The translations under genes and the position numbers were made by a program. Shown here piece after piece: positions 16,477 through 25,353 of a stretch of DNA of 64,000 nt. A model generated the notes under the pieces. That model saw only the letters and a list, made by a program, of their open reading frames with translations, made no database searches and was not told the origin of the DNA. The first letter of the stretch is position 1. Each line of letters opens with the position of its first letter. This DNA is from Psychrobacillus psychrodurans. GTDB lineage: Bacteria > Bacillota > Bacilli > Bacillales_A > Planococcaceae. The stretch lies in assembly GCF_027563345.1 (NCBI RefSeq), contig NZ_JAMKBK010000006.1, one strand, 5' to 3'.

Positions 16477-17499
16477 TTAATTTGAAATGTACATTCCATA
16501 AACTAAATCATGAACGCCTAGCCTCAGTTCTCTTACATGAGAGTGCCTACCGTAATGCACCGCATTAGTTAACAAAACTACAAATAATTTTTCGTTTGGA
16601 TCCATCCAGATCGAAGTACCTGTAAATCCTGTATGGCCAAAAGAACCTACACTCCACCTCCTACCACAAGATAATAACGGTTCAATACCAGACCAAACCT
16701 CAAAGCCTAAGCCTCGATGTTGGAATAATAGTGTATGACATAAATCCATCCATTCAGATGGTATAACCGACTGAGTTGATATACCAAGCCAAAATTTTGC
16801 GTACTGTACTAAATCCATTACATTGGTAAATAGTCCAGCACTTCCGGAAACTCCTGATAACAAAAATGCCTTTTCATCATGGACCTCTCCCTGTACATAT
16901 TGCTCCTCAACCATTTCAGTAGAGGCAATAATGGGCAGAAGTTCCTTCGATGGATTGAAACACGTGTTATCCATCAACCAAGGTTGAAATATTTCACTTT
17001 CTACAAACCTATCTAAGGATTTACCAGATACTTTTTGTATGATTTCCCCTAGTAAAATCATGCCTAAGTCACTATAAACCACTGCTTCTCCCGTCACATA
17101 TTGTAGCCTTGACTGATAAACCTCGAGCAGTATATTTCTATTCTCACCTCGTTGAACCGGTGGGGTTAAATCCGCTGGCAAGCCACTATTGTGATGAAGA
17201 AGATGATAAACGCTAACAGAATCGTATTGAAAGTCAGGTAAAAATTTCTGCACAGGATCCTCTAATGCTATTTCGCCTTTCGCCAGTAACACCAAGATGG
17301 AGGGTAAGGTTGCTATTACCTTTGTTAAAGAAGCAACATCAAAAATAGTATCTTTTGTAATAGAATGGTAGCTGCCATCTCTAGCCTTATATCCACCACA
17401 GCTATGTTGAAACAAAACTTCGTCATCACGTTGTACGTGTATGACAGTACCTGGAATCTTCTTTTCATCAACAAATTTTTGAATATACTCTTTTAGCAT
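16477..17499 (-). CDS. Serine hydrolase of the beta-lactamase/esterase family, AmiE-like
   Basis: The 340-residue protein has the class C beta-lactamase/esterase layout: SLTK (SxxK nucleophile and base, near residue 57), YSDLG near 143 in place of YxN, and GHTGFTG near 290. B. subtilis AmiE (YbbE), in the murQ-murR-murP-amiE-nagZ locus, belongs to this family and removes peptides from MurNAc in peptidoglycan turnover. It is the first gene of this operon and is followed after 15 bases by the binding protein. No signal peptide is visible, so it may act in the cytoplasm or leave by another route. Orthology to AmiE is inference from family plus context. Confidence 0.75.
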   Translation of the reverse strand: MLKEYIQKFVDEKKIPGTVIHVQRDDEVLFQHSCGGYKARDGSYHSITKDTIFDVASLTKVIATLPSILVLLAKGEIALEDPVQKFLPDFQYDSVSVYHLLHHNSGLPADLTPPVQRGENRNILLEVYQSRLQYVTGEAVVYSDLGMILLGEIIQKVSGKSLDRFVESEIFQPWLMDNTCFNPSKELLPIIASTEMVEEQYVQGEVHDEKAFLLSGVSGSAGLFTNVMDLVQYAKFWLGISTQSVIPSEWMDLCHTLLFQHRGLGFEVWSGIEPLLSCGRRWSVGSFGHTGFTGTSIWMDPNEKLFVVLLTNAVHYGRHSHVRELRLGVHDLVYGMYISN

Positions 17500-17520
17500 T
17501 GCCCACCCCCCAATAATCAG

Positions 17521-17579
17521 AAATAACAGATAATTTAGTTATTTAAAATATTATACTATAAATATTAAAGAATAGTGAA
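17521..17579 (-). promoter_or_regulatory. Promoter of the amino-sugar operon with candidate MurR operator
   Basis: On the minus strand TTCACT (17574-17579) and a perfect TATAAT (17550-17555) are 18 bases apart. Just downstream, at the expected start of transcription, AAATAAC and GTTATTT (17521-17527, 17538-17544) form an inverted repeat with a 10-base spacer. A repressor bound there would block the promoter; MurR is the natural candidate. Confidence 0.5.
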
Positions 17580-17603
17580 ATTTTTTTTCAATTTCTTTTT
17601 TAG

Positions 17604-17681
17604 TCCCTGTGCAAGAAACAAACATGAAAATAGAAACATTCACGTTTATTTGAATTAACGTGAATGTTTCCTACACAGGGA
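17604..17681. repeat. Dispersed 78-bp palindromic repeat, copy A
   Basis: Ends are TCCCTGTGCAAGAAACA and its near complement. An inner hairpin AAACATTCACGTT with its complement fills the right half. It is about 88 percent identical to the copy at 36237 by eye and has the same orientation. It follows the opuA terminator and precedes the amiE promoter. Confidence 0.75.
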
Positions 17682-17687
17682 CAAACT

Positions 17688-17730
17688 AAAAACCCCCAGA
17701 ACAAGTTTTTTACTCGCTCCAGGGGTTTGT
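17688..17730 (-). terminator. Terminator of the opuA operon
   Basis: On the minus strand AAACCCCTGGAGCGAGT pairs with ACTTGTTCTGGGGGTTT and is followed by a T-rich tract, ten bases after the opuAC stop codon. Confidence 0.85.
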
Positions 17731-17739
17731 TTATATTTA

Positions 17740-18651
17740 TTATTTTTTCAAATCTTCAATTGATGTGATGTCCATATATGCTGGAACAACTAAGCCAATT
17801 TTTACACCTGTCATGCTTGTGCCAAGGTCTTCAAATTTACCATCGAATTTTTCAGCATACGTAGCATGTGTTAATGGCAACCATCCAGCAAGTGATGCAT
17901 CTGCACTACCGTCGGCAATAGCTGTCCACATTGGACCTGCTTCAACTTGAAGCATTGTTACGTCATATCCTAAGCTTGTTAATACGATGCTCATAACGTT
18001 TGTACTGGCGATTTCACTATCCCATGCAACATATGCAAGTTTAATCTTGTCGCCGTCGACTTTTTCAATACCATCTGTCCATGCTGCAACTTTCTCGGGA
18101 TTTGCATCTACCCAAGCTTGTGCAGCTACTTCTGGTTTTTCACCGTCTTTAATAGCAATCATAACTTCACCCATATCATCCTCTGACCAGTTGAAATTGG
18201 AAAGGACTTGGTGAGCTTCTGGCATTTCTTCTTGTAATCCAGTACGACCAATTGTGTGAATTTCTTCTTCCCCACCATATGAACCTTTTGGATCTTCAAG
18301 ATATTTCAAATCATATTCAGCGAATTTCCAGTGAGGAGTCCAACCTGTTACGACAATCGGCTCTTCCGCATCATATGCTTTTTTTAGAGATGCTGTCATT
18401 GCAGCACTTGAACCACTTACCAGGTCCCACTCATCTAATTCATAATCTGTAATAGCTCTTTCTGTTGCTTCCATAATTCCAGCTCCAGGATCAATACCTG
18501 TAATCTTGTAGTCAAGTGACTCTCCAACTGAACTTGCATTTGAATCCGTAGATGTTGAATCATTTTTCTCTTCTGTATCCCCACATGCTGCTAACCCAAG
18601 TGAAAGTAATGCAACTGCTCCTAGACCTGTTAACTTTTTTGCTAATTTCAT
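17740..18651 (-). CDS. opuAC: Glycine betaine/proline ABC transporter substrate-binding lipoprotein OpuAC
   Basis: The 303-residue lipoprotein has a signal peptide ending LGLAAC, a Ser/Asp-rich linker and the OpuAC fold: ITGIDPGAGIMEATERA, VVTGWTPHWKFAEYDLKYLEDP, LAYVAWDSEIAST and AGWLPLTHATYAEKF. The Trp residues in GWTPHW, AWDSE and GWLPLTH correspond to the aromatic cage that holds the betaine headgroup. It binds osmoprotectants outside the cell for import. It overlaps opuAB by four bases and ends the operon at a strong terminator. Confidence 0.93.
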   Translation of the reverse strand: MKLAKKLTGLGAVALLSLGLAACGDTEEKNDSTSTDSNASSVGESLDYKITGIDPGAGIMEATERAITDYELDEWDLVSGSSAAMTASLKKAYDAEEPIVVTGWTPHWKFAEYDLKYLEDPKGSYGGEEEIHTIGRTGLQEEMPEAHQVLSNFNWSEDDMGEVMIAIKDGEKPEVAAQAWVDANPEKVAAWTDGIEKVDGDKIKLAYVAWDSEIASTNVMSIVLTSLGYDVTMLQVEAGPMWTAIADGSADASLAGWLPLTHATYAEKFDGKFEDLGTSMTGVKIGLVVPAYMDITSIEDLKK

Positions 18652-19505
18652 ATTGTATTTCCCCCTAGTTTTTTCTTTCTATTTCCAGCGTATTGCGTGA
18701 TTCTATCTAAAATAATCGCAACGATTACGATAGATAGTCCAGTTTCTACGCCAACTCCTGTTTTCAATTGTGTAACAGAACGGTAAACTTCTTCACCAAG
18801 CCCCGGTGCACCTACCATCGAAGCTATTACAACCATTGATAGGGATAGCATTATACTTTGGTTCACCCCTGCCATAATCGTAGGTTTCGCTAGTGGAATC
18901 TGGATTTTAATCAACCGCTGCCACGTCGTTGAGCCAAATGCTTCTGTTGCTTCTATTAAATCTTTCGGTACTTGCTGAATACCTAACATCGTTAAACGAA
19001 TTGTTGGAGGCATTGCGAAAATTACCGATGCTACAACTCCCGGTACGACCCCAATATTGAAAAAGAAAATTGCCGGTATTAGATAGACGAACGCAGGCAT
19101 TGTTTGCATTAAATCCAATATTGGATTTACTACCTTTCGAACACCCGCTTTTTGAGAACTAAGAATCCCTATAGGAATACCAATCACTAGCGCGAAGATG
19201 ACTGAAGTCAATACTAACGTTAGCATCTGAAGCATTGGGTACCAATATCCTAAATAATCGATGAATAAAAGGCCAATCAGCGAGAAGAAGGCAATCTTCC
19301 TCGTAGAAATTAGTCCCGCTATTAAAGCAAAGATGAAAGCTAATAATATAGAAGGAACTAAATCCAATATATCCACTGAACCTTCTACTACTCCTTCTAG
19401 TACATCAGCAAAACCGTCTAGACCTGTTCCAAACGTATCTACTAACCAATCAACTCCAGTATCAATCCAATCGGCAAAAGGTAGGCGAGGTAATAGTTCA
19501 TTCAT
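18648..19505 (-). CDS. opuAB: Glycine betaine ABC transporter permease OpuAB
   Basis: The 285-residue membrane protein starts with an amphipathic segment (LPFADWIDTGVDWLVDTFG), typical of OpuAB/ProW, and then has about six membrane helices. The ProW-type coupling motif GIQQVPKDLIEATEAFGSTTWQ is near residue 175, and AGVNQSIMLSLSMVVIASMVGAPGLG near 215 is a family hallmark. It forms the membrane channel of the OpuA importer with the ATPase encoded just upstream. Confidence 0.94.
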   Translation of the reverse strand: MNELLPRLPFADWIDTGVDWLVDTFGTGLDGFADVLEGVVEGSVDILDLVPSILLAFIFALIAGLISTRKIAFFSLIGLLFIDYLGYWYPMLQMLTLVLTSVIFALVIGIPIGILSSQKAGVRKVVNPILDLMQTMPAFVYLIPAIFFFNIGVVPGVVASVIFAMPPTIRLTMLGIQQVPKDLIEATEAFGSTTWQRLIKIQIPLAKPTIMAGVNQSIMLSLSMVVIASMVGAPGLGEEVYRSVTQLKTGVGVETGLSIVIVAIILDRITQYAGNRKKKLGGNTI

Positions 19506-19506
19506 C

Positions 19507-20760
19507 TTACATCACCTCCGTAATAGGTTGCTCTGCGGAATCCACTGTTCCATCTTTGTTAATGAACTCATTATCACCAGATAATGCACCTATGAGTGCA
19601 CCGCGTATAATAATTCCTTGCAGCTTTTGTTCTTCATTAATAACTGCTACAGGAATGCTTGCTGTTGAGACAACATCAAATAACTCTGTGAGAACCGTAT
19701 CTGGTAAAATCATCGGAAGATCAGAAATAATGACATCATTCAGTGATTTCTCTGATTCGATTGCAGCTACAGTATCTTGCGCTGTAACAGCTCCTAATAA
19801 GCGATTCGCATTATCTACTACATATATAGAAGAAATACCTAATTGTTTCATCAGTCGAAGTGCTACACGAGGACCACGGTCAACTTTTACTGTGTCGGCT
19901 TTTTTCATGATATGACCAGCAGTTAGTACTTTAGATAAATCTACGTCTTCCACAAATCTTTCAACATACTCATTGGATGGACTCATCAGAATTTCTTCAG
20001 GAGATCCAATTTGAACAATTTCCCCGTCCTTCATCAGTGCTATACGGTCACCAATGCGAAGGGCTTCATCTAAATCATGTGTGATGAAAATTATTGTTTT
20101 TTGCATATCGTGATGAAGCTGAAGCAGCTCATTTTGCATATCTTTTCGAATAAGCGGATCTAATGCACTAAACGCTTCATCCATAAGCAAAATATCTGGA
20201 TTATTCGCAAGTGCTCTAGCAAGACCAACACGCTGTTGCATACCTCCACTTAGTTGTTTCGGGTACTGTTCCTCGTATCCTGCAAGACCGACAAGTCTTA
20301 AAGATTCTATTGCTTTTTCGTTTCTTTCTTTTTTAGAAACCCCTTGGATTTCTAAGCCATACTCTGTATTTTCAACAATTGTTTTATGTGGAAAGAGGGC
20401 AAAATTTTGAAATACCATTCCAATTTTCTTCCTTCTTACATCACGAAGTTGTTCCTTATTCATCTGAACAATATCCTTACCATCTAGTAAAATTTTGCCC
20501 ATTGTTGGATCTATTAATCTATTAAGCATTCTAACTAATGTTGATTTACCACTTCCGGATAAACCCATAATGACGAAAATTTCACCTTCATTGACATCAA
20601 AGGATACTTGTTTCACTCCAACAGTTGCACCAGTTGCTTTCAAAATTTCACTTTTTGATTTACCATCTTTCAGCAACTGTATTGCACGACCACTACTTTT
20701 ACCAAAAATCTTTGTAGCGTCTTTTACTACTATTTTTTTATTTATATATTCTTCACTCAT
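19507..20760 (-). CDS. opuAA: Glycine betaine ABC transporter ATPase OpuAA
   Basis: The 417-residue ATPase (about the size of B. subtilis OpuAA) has Walker A GLSGSGKST, signature LSGGMQQRVGLARAL and Walker B ILLMDEAFSALDP, followed by a tandem CBS pair (about 270-400) that may sense ionic strength. The start is ATG 20760, nine bases behind GAGGAG; a longer frame upstream lacks a site. It powers betaine uptake and is the first gene of the opuAA-AB-AC operon, divergent from the GbsR-type regulator. Confidence 0.94.
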   Translation of the reverse strand: MSEEYINKKIVVKDATKIFGKSSGRAIQLLKDGKSKSEILKATGATVGVKQVSFDVNEGEIFVIMGLSGSGKSTLVRMLNRLIDPTMGKILLDGKDIVQMNKEQLRDVRRKKIGMVFQNFALFPHKTIVENTEYGLEIQGVSKKERNEKAIESLRLVGLAGYEEQYPKQLSGGMQQRVGLARALANNPDILLMDEAFSALDPLIRKDMQNELLQLHHDMQKTIIFITHDLDEALRIGDRIALMKDGEIVQIGSPEEILMSPSNEYVERFVEDVDLSKVLTAGHIMKKADTVKVDRGPRVALRLMKQLGISSIYVVDNANRLLGAVTAQDTVAAIESEKSLNDVIISDLPMILPDTVLTELFDVVSTASIPVAVINEEQKLQGIIIRGALIGALSGDNEFINKDGTVDSAEQPITEVM

Positions 20761-20851
20761 GCCTTCACTCCTCACCGTCCGAAACACACGAACCCTATTC
20801 ATTATAGAGTGAACTTCATAAATTTTCAACAGTTTAAACTAAATTAATTGT

Positions 20852-20873
20852 TTGTACAGTAAAAACTGTACAA
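20852..20873. promoter_or_regulatory. Perfect inverted repeat between opuA and gbsR, candidate GbsR operator
   Basis: TTGTACAGT and ACTGTACAA form 9-bp arms around AAAA in the 215-base divergent intergenic region. A TATAAT for the regulator lies about 35 bases to the right. A dimeric MarR-type protein such as GbsR binds dyads of this size, so autoregulation and opuA control are plausible. Confidence 0.6.
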
Positions 20874-20974
20874 TAAATATTTAAAAAAATTGCTTTTTGG
20901 GTAAGGATATAATACATTTAAATTTAGTTAGCTGGATTATGTGAACAAGGCTAATTTCAGTGGAGGGAACGTAT

Positions 20975-21532
20975 ATGGAGGACCATGAAAAAATAGATAA
21001 AGCACGGGAGAGAATTATAGAGACAATTGCCCAAAACATACATTTATACGGTTTGGTGCCTTCTGCAGGTAGACAATTCGGAACAATGTTTTTTCAAAAT
21101 GAACCATTAACATTAGATGATATGACAGAAAAACTAGGCATGAGTAAAACAAGTATGAGCACTTCTGTCCGAGCGCTATCCGAACTAAAGTTAGTCGAAC
21201 GTGCCTGGAAAAAGGGAGTTCGTAAAGATTTATATAAAGTGACAGATGATTGGCACCAAAGCTTCATCGATTTGTTTTCTATTAAATGGCAAAGATCAGT
21301 CACACTGCATACGGCGGCAATTAAAAAGTCACTGGCAGAACTTGAAGAATTATTACAGAATCCGGTCCTAAGTGAAGAATTACGTGAAGAGGTTCAAATA
21401 GATATTGATAAGCTTAAATACATGAAAGACTATTACAACTGGTTGGAACGCCTCATAGATGCTTTTGAAGACCAACGAATTTTCGATTTAGTTCCTAAGT
21501 TTGAGAATTCTAACGAAAATACTAAAAACTAA
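20975..21532 (+). CDS. GbsR/MarR-family transcriptional regulator
   Basis: The 185-residue protein has the GbsR layout: LYGLVPSAGRQFGTMFFQNEPLTLDDMTEKLGMSKTSMSTSVRAL, a MarR-like winged helix around residues 25-75, and a long helical C-terminus. GbsR and OpcR in Bacillus repress choline and glycine betaine uptake genes. ATG 20975 is chosen because GGAGGG sits seven bases upstream; the GTG at 20960 overlaps that site. It is divergent from opuA, so it probably controls that operon. A hairpin terminator follows. Confidence 0.87.
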   Translation: MEDHEKIDKARERIIETIAQNIHLYGLVPSAGRQFGTMFFQNEPLTLDDMTEKLGMSKTSMSTSVRALSELKLVERAWKKGVRKDLYKVTDDWHQSFIDLFSIKWQRSVTLHTAAIKKSLAELEELLQNPVLSEELREEVQIDIDKLKYMKDYYNWLERLIDAFEDQRIFDLVPKFENSNENTKN

Positions 21533-21539
21533 TACAAGA

Positions 21540-21587
21540 CCCCAAAACAGCTGCACTTTTTACAGTGCATACTATTTTGGGGTTTTT
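21540..21587 (+). terminator. Terminator of the GbsR-type gene
   Basis: CCCCAAAA pairs with TTTTGGGG, with an inner GCACT/AGTGC helix, and is followed by five T residues, eight bases after the stop codon. Confidence 0.88.
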
Positions 21588-21590
21588 GTG

Positions 21591-21660
21591 TCCCTGTGTA
21601 TAAAACAAACATGAAAATTTAAACATTCATGTTTGTTTGAATTAACGTGTTATTTTACAG
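21591..21660. repeat. Dispersed palindromic repeat, copy C (right end degenerate)
   Basis: The left 50 bases match copies A and B closely (TCCCTGTG, then AACAAACATGAAAAT and AAACATTCATG). The right arm is degraded and overlaps the last codons and stop of the phosphonate permease gene at 21650. Same orientation as the other copies. Confidence 0.6.
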
Positions 21661-22507
21661 ATGTAGCTGGGAAATAACGACTTTTTAATCTAGTAGATGT
21701 TAACTCTAAGACAATTGCTAGGATTAGGATCATGTAAGTAATTAATCCGACCTCTCGCATATCAAAGTAGAATCCAGAAGCCATAAACAATTCGAATCCG
21801 ATCCCTCCTGCACCTGCTGCGGCTCCCATTGCAACAGCTACAGAGAAATTGATTTCAAATCGTAAGAATGTCCAAGATAGTAAATAGGTGAACGTCGAGG
21901 GTAAGATAGCATGAGTTACGGTATGCCACCAGTTAGCACCAGTTGCAGTAAGCGCCTCCAATATCCCCTTATCTACTTCTTCAAAAGCCTCCGAAAATGC
22001 TTTTACTAAATATGCAATTGAGTGAAATAGCATTCCAAGAACAGCGGCTTCACTTCCTAACCCTGCTGCGATTGCAAAGATTAGTACCCATAAAACGGTT
22101 GGTACTGCGCGAACAAAGGCTACTAGAATTCGTACTGTTTTCGATATCCATTTGTTCGATAAATTAGTTGCTGCCATCAAGGCCAAGAAGAAGGCAATCA
22201 CTGCTCCTAGAATTGTCGAAAGAAATGCTAATCCAAGCGTAATTCCTACTTGATAAAATGCCTCCCCCCATGTGAAGTGACTCAAAGCGGGTTCGAGGAA
22301 CATCGTCTTCAAATTATATGCTGTTTCTGAAATTGCTTTAGTTAAATCTAAGCCAGAATAATTAAATGACATAAAAGCTAAAATAGTTAGTCCAAACAGA
22401 ACAATCCCTGTCGCTTTCATGACGCGTTCTACTTTGTTGCCAGATTTAATCGAAATTCGACCATTTGACTTTTTTCTGATGTATATCGGTGTGGATGTTA
22501 CTTCCAT
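21650..22507 (-). CDS. phnE: Phosphonate ABC transporter permease PhnE (second subunit)
   Basis: The 285-residue membrane protein has about six membrane segments and a PhnE-type coupling loop, VDKGILEALTATGANWWHTV, near residue 185; an LSWTFLRFEINFSVAVAMG stretch near 215 is characteristic. Its start overlaps the stop of the other PhnE by one base, so they are made together and probably form a heterodimeric channel. It is the last gene of the phnD-C-E-E group. The stop codon lies inside a repeat element. Confidence 0.92.
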   Translation of the reverse strand: MEVTSTPIYIRKKSNGRISIKSGNKVERVMKATGIVLFGLTILAFMSFNYSGLDLTKAISETAYNLKTMFLEPALSHFTWGEAFYQVGITLGLAFLSTILGAVIAFFLALMAATNLSNKWISKTVRILVAFVRAVPTVLWVLIFAIAAGLGSEAAVLGMLFHSIAYLVKAFSEAFEEVDKGILEALTATGANWWHTVTHAILPSTFTYLLSWTFLRFEINFSVAVAMGAAAGAGGIGFELFMASGFYFDMREVGLITYMILILAIVLELTSTRLKSRYFPATSVK

Positions 22508-23295
22508 TATAGAATCACCTTCCGGATATGATTTGAAATCAGTTCTAGCATAATAACGGAAATGACGATACTAAGCGTAACAAGCGCCACTGCATGATAG
22601 TTAAGGGTTTTATAATAGAGGTCAAATGAGTATCCAATTCCCGTACCGGTTAAGATACCAACTAGTGTGGCACTACGGATATTTGTCTCGATCATAAACA
22701 AAATCCAACTGATCATTTGAGGCAAACATTGTGGAATAACTGCTTTATAGACAATTTGAAAGTAGGTAGCACCAGTGGCCCTCAAGGCTTCCACTGCACT
22801 TTGGCTAGCTTCATCGATAGATTCAATAAACGCTCTTGTTAAAAAGCCCAACGAGCCAACAAACAAAGCTAAGTACCCAGTCACTGAATTTTGACCAAAG
22901 GATAGAAGCAATATTAAAGCCCAAGCAACTACTGGAATATTTCTTGCCACCGATGCGATAAATCGAGCAAATGCACCGAGTAAATTACTTGTTCCAGTTG
23001 TTTTTGAACCCATTAACCCTAAAAAGAGAGAAAAGACTGTCGCAGTTGTGGTGGCTGCAATAGACATAAGAATAGTTTCCGCTAATTTCTCCAGTATTTT
23101 CGGGAGCCTTTCTAGCGTTTCTTGGGTAATAAATAGATTTGAAACTATCCAAGTAAAAGCATTTGGTAACGTAGCAATTCCATGAATGATATTAAAGTTC
23201 GTTATATCCGATGATAAATATGTCAGGACGATTATAATCGTAGCAAAAATAATCGTTTGCCATTTCCGTTGGTTTCGCATTACTTTTTCATTCAC
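22507..23295 (-). CDS. phnE: Phosphonate ABC transporter permease PhnE (first subunit)
   Basis: The 262-residue membrane protein has PhnE features: AFIESIDEASQSAVEALRATGATYFQIV (coupling loop near 170) and LFMIETNIRSATLVGILTGTGIG. The start is a GTG with GGAGT upstream. It lies between phnC and the second phnE and forms half of the phosphonate channel. Confidence 0.92.
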   Translation of the reverse strand: MNEKVMRNQRKWQTIIFATIIIVLTYLSSDITNFNIIHGIATLPNAFTWIVSNLFITQETLERLPKILEKLAETILMSIAATTTATVFSLFLGLMGSKTTGTSNLLGAFARFIASVARNIPVVAWALILLLSFGQNSVTGYLALFVGSLGFLTRAFIESIDEASQSAVEALRATGATYFQIVYKAVIPQCLPQMISWILFMIETNIRSATLVGILTGTGIGYSFDLYYKTLNYHAVALVTLSIVISVIMLELISNHIRKVIL

Positions 23296-23307
23296 TTTGA
23301 TTACTCC

Positions 23308-24081
23308 TTACACAGTAACTAACTGTCTTTTTTCTACCGTTTTTGTGCCATAAATTAGATCAGTACTGTCTGTAGATAATCTATAGCTAGGACCGTCAAA
23401 GACGATGCCACCTTTACTTAAGCCGATAATACGATCAGAATAGCTTCGTGCAATTTCCACTTGATGCAAATTCACAATGCATGTAATGTTAAGCTCCATC
23501 GTAATCGATTTTAAATAATCCATAATCACTTTAGATGCATTGGGATCAAGTGAAGCAATTGGTTCATCACACAGAACAATTTTCGGCTCTTGGATGAGAG
23601 AACGAGCAATTCCTACACGTTGTTGCTGACCACCACTTAGCTGATCACACCGTTTATAAGCATGCTCTTCAATTCCTAATTTTTTTAGAAGGTAAAAAGC
23701 TTGCTCCTTTTCATCTTCTGTAAATTTCCCTAATATACCTTGAACAGTTGTTTTATATCCGAATCTACCATGTAGCACGTTCTCGATAACAGATAAGCGT
23801 GGGACAAGATTATAATGTTGAAAAATCATGCCAATGTTTGTACGCATTTTACGTAGTTCTTTTTTGTTCAAACTACCTACATCATTACCATCAAAAATTA
23901 CTTTGCCTTCGTCGATTTCCACCATCCGATTTATACAGCGTAATAGTGTTGATTTTCCAGCTCCTGATGGCCCAATAATTGATACAAATTCTCCAGCTTC
24001 TACTTCAAAGCTAACATCGTTAAGAACTTTCGCATCTGCGTTATATGACTTTCCTAATTTCTCCACTTTAAGTAAGGACAT
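23308..24081 (-). CDS. phnC: Phosphonate ABC transporter ATPase PhnC
   Basis: The 257-residue ATPase has Walker A GPSGAGKSTLLRCINRM, signature LSGGQQQRVGIARSL and Walker B IVLCDEPIASLDP. The spacing, the FQHYNLVPRLSVIENVLHGRFG Q-loop region and the position between phnD and phnE identify PhnC, which energises phosphonate import. Length is normal. Confidence 0.94.
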   Translation of the reverse strand: MSLLKVEKLGKSYNADAKVLNDVSFEVEAGEFVSIIGPSGAGKSTLLRCINRMVEIDEGKVIFDGNDVGSLNKKELRKMRTNIGMIFQHYNLVPRLSVIENVLHGRFGYKTTVQGILGKFTEDEKEQAFYLLKKLGIEEHAYKRCDQLSGGQQQRVGIARSLIQEPKIVLCDEPIASLDPNASKVIMDYLKSITMELNITCIVNLHQVEIARSYSDRIIGLSKGGIVFDGPSYRLSTDSTDLIYGTKTVEKRQLVTV

Positions 24082-24110
24082 TTATCTAAACTCCTTTAGC
24101 TAATTTAATG

Positions 24111-24148
24111 AATAAGAGCATGCATTTATACGTATGCATACTCTTATT
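24111..24148 (-). promoter_or_regulatory. Hairpin between phnD and phnC
   Basis: AATAAGAG-ATGCAT arms pair across a 9-base loop in the 83-base gap after phnD. There is no T tract, so it is more likely an mRNA-stabilising or processing hairpin that raises phnD transcript over phnC-E-E than a full terminator. Confidence 0.55.
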
Positions 24149-24164
24149 TTGAATACCTTGTTTA

Positions 24165-25205
24165 CTATTTTGAAAGTTCACGAATTGGATTGAACCAAGC
24201 ATCTTCTACTTCCGCGAATCTTTCATTTCCTGACTTAAAGAATAATCCACTCTCTCCTGAATCCTCTGGAACAAAGATCTTTTCATTGTTTGCAATTTCA
24301 TCAGAGGTGAATAATTCTATTAATTTATCATAATCCTCTTGACCTAGAGCTTCTAAATTTGCTGCAAATGGTGCGTTTAATACTGGTGTAACAGACATTA
24401 ACAAAAATTCTTTCCCTGTAACAGTGTTAAAAGGCTCTGCGGCATCGTCTTTAACTTTATAAACAGACCCTGCTTTGTTCGCTTCACCGTCCACTACTTC
24501 TACGTAGTTTTCTACACATGTATCACAGAAAGCAGCGACCTCTGAATTGTTACTTAATAGGTTTACTGCTGAACCCTGATGTGAATTTCCGAATAGTACT
24601 TGAGAGAATAGCTTGCCTCCCTCCATCAAGTCTTCTGCTACTAAATCTTCAAATCCTGATTTTTTTACATAGTGAGAAATAATGGATGACGTCGGTACCA
24701 CAAATCCCGATGTCGAGCTATTTGATACAAATGAAATACTTTTTTGTTCTAATTTATCTAATGAAAATTCTCCGTCTACCTTGAAATCATCTTGTGCATC
24801 TACATTTATAGCTAACCAACTATGGTACAATGCGTCATCTAATGTACCTGATTCACCTGTTGGTACGACTAAAGGTTGAATAGCATCGTTTCCATTTTTA
24901 GCTTCGATATAACCTTGCGCTCCCATGAAAGCAAGGTCAGCGTTATTATTTATTAATGTTTCAATGGCAATTGCATAATCAGTAGTTAACTGATGTTCCA
25001 CTGTTTTACCAGTAGCTTCTTCAATTACTCGTCCAATTTCATCACGCGAAGACTTCATATCCGAACCCGATTCATTTGGATACCAAGCGATTTTTATCAC
25101 GTCATCCACTTCAGCGTTTTTCGCCCCAGCACTTCCTTCTGAACATGCAGATAACAATATAGCTACCACTAAAACCAGACTGATAATAGACCAATTTTTC
25201 TTCAT
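24165..25205 (-). CDS. phnD: Phosphonate ABC transporter substrate-binding lipoprotein PhnD
   Basis: The 346-residue protein has a lipoprotein signal peptide with Cys near 21 (LLSAC). The mature domain has the PhnD/SsuA/transferrin layout: IKIAWYPNESGSDMKSSRDEIG, TDYAIAIETLINNNADLAFMGAQGYIEA and SNSSTSGFVVPTSSIISHYVK. It binds phosphonates outside the membrane. It follows the C-P lyase genes after about 150 bases and heads the transporter part. Confidence 0.93.
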   Translation of the reverse strand: MKKNWSIISLVLVVAILLSACSEGSAGAKNAEVDDVIKIAWYPNESGSDMKSSRDEIGRVIEEATGKTVEHQLTTDYAIAIETLINNNADLAFMGAQGYIEAKNGNDAIQPLVVPTGESGTLDDALYHSWLAINVDAQDDFKVDGEFSLDKLEQKSISFVSNSSTSGFVVPTSSIISHYVKKSGFEDLVAEDLMEGGKLFSQVLFGNSHQGSAVNLLSNNSEVAAFCDTCVENYVEVVDGEANKAGSVYKVKDDAAEPFNTVTGKEFLLMSVTPVLNAPFAANLEALGQEDYDKLIELFTSDEIANNEKIFVPEDSGESGLFFKSGNERFAEVEDAWFNPIRELSK

Positions 25206-25353
25206 TAATAATTCTCCTTTTCGCTAAATGAAATGGTAGTGCATTTAAAACCTGTTCGTACATGTATATTGAAACATAAATTATTTACCAATTGTGGAAA
25301 TTTACAGTATCTTAGCAGACTATTAAACTTCTTTACATCTTGACAAGTATTAT

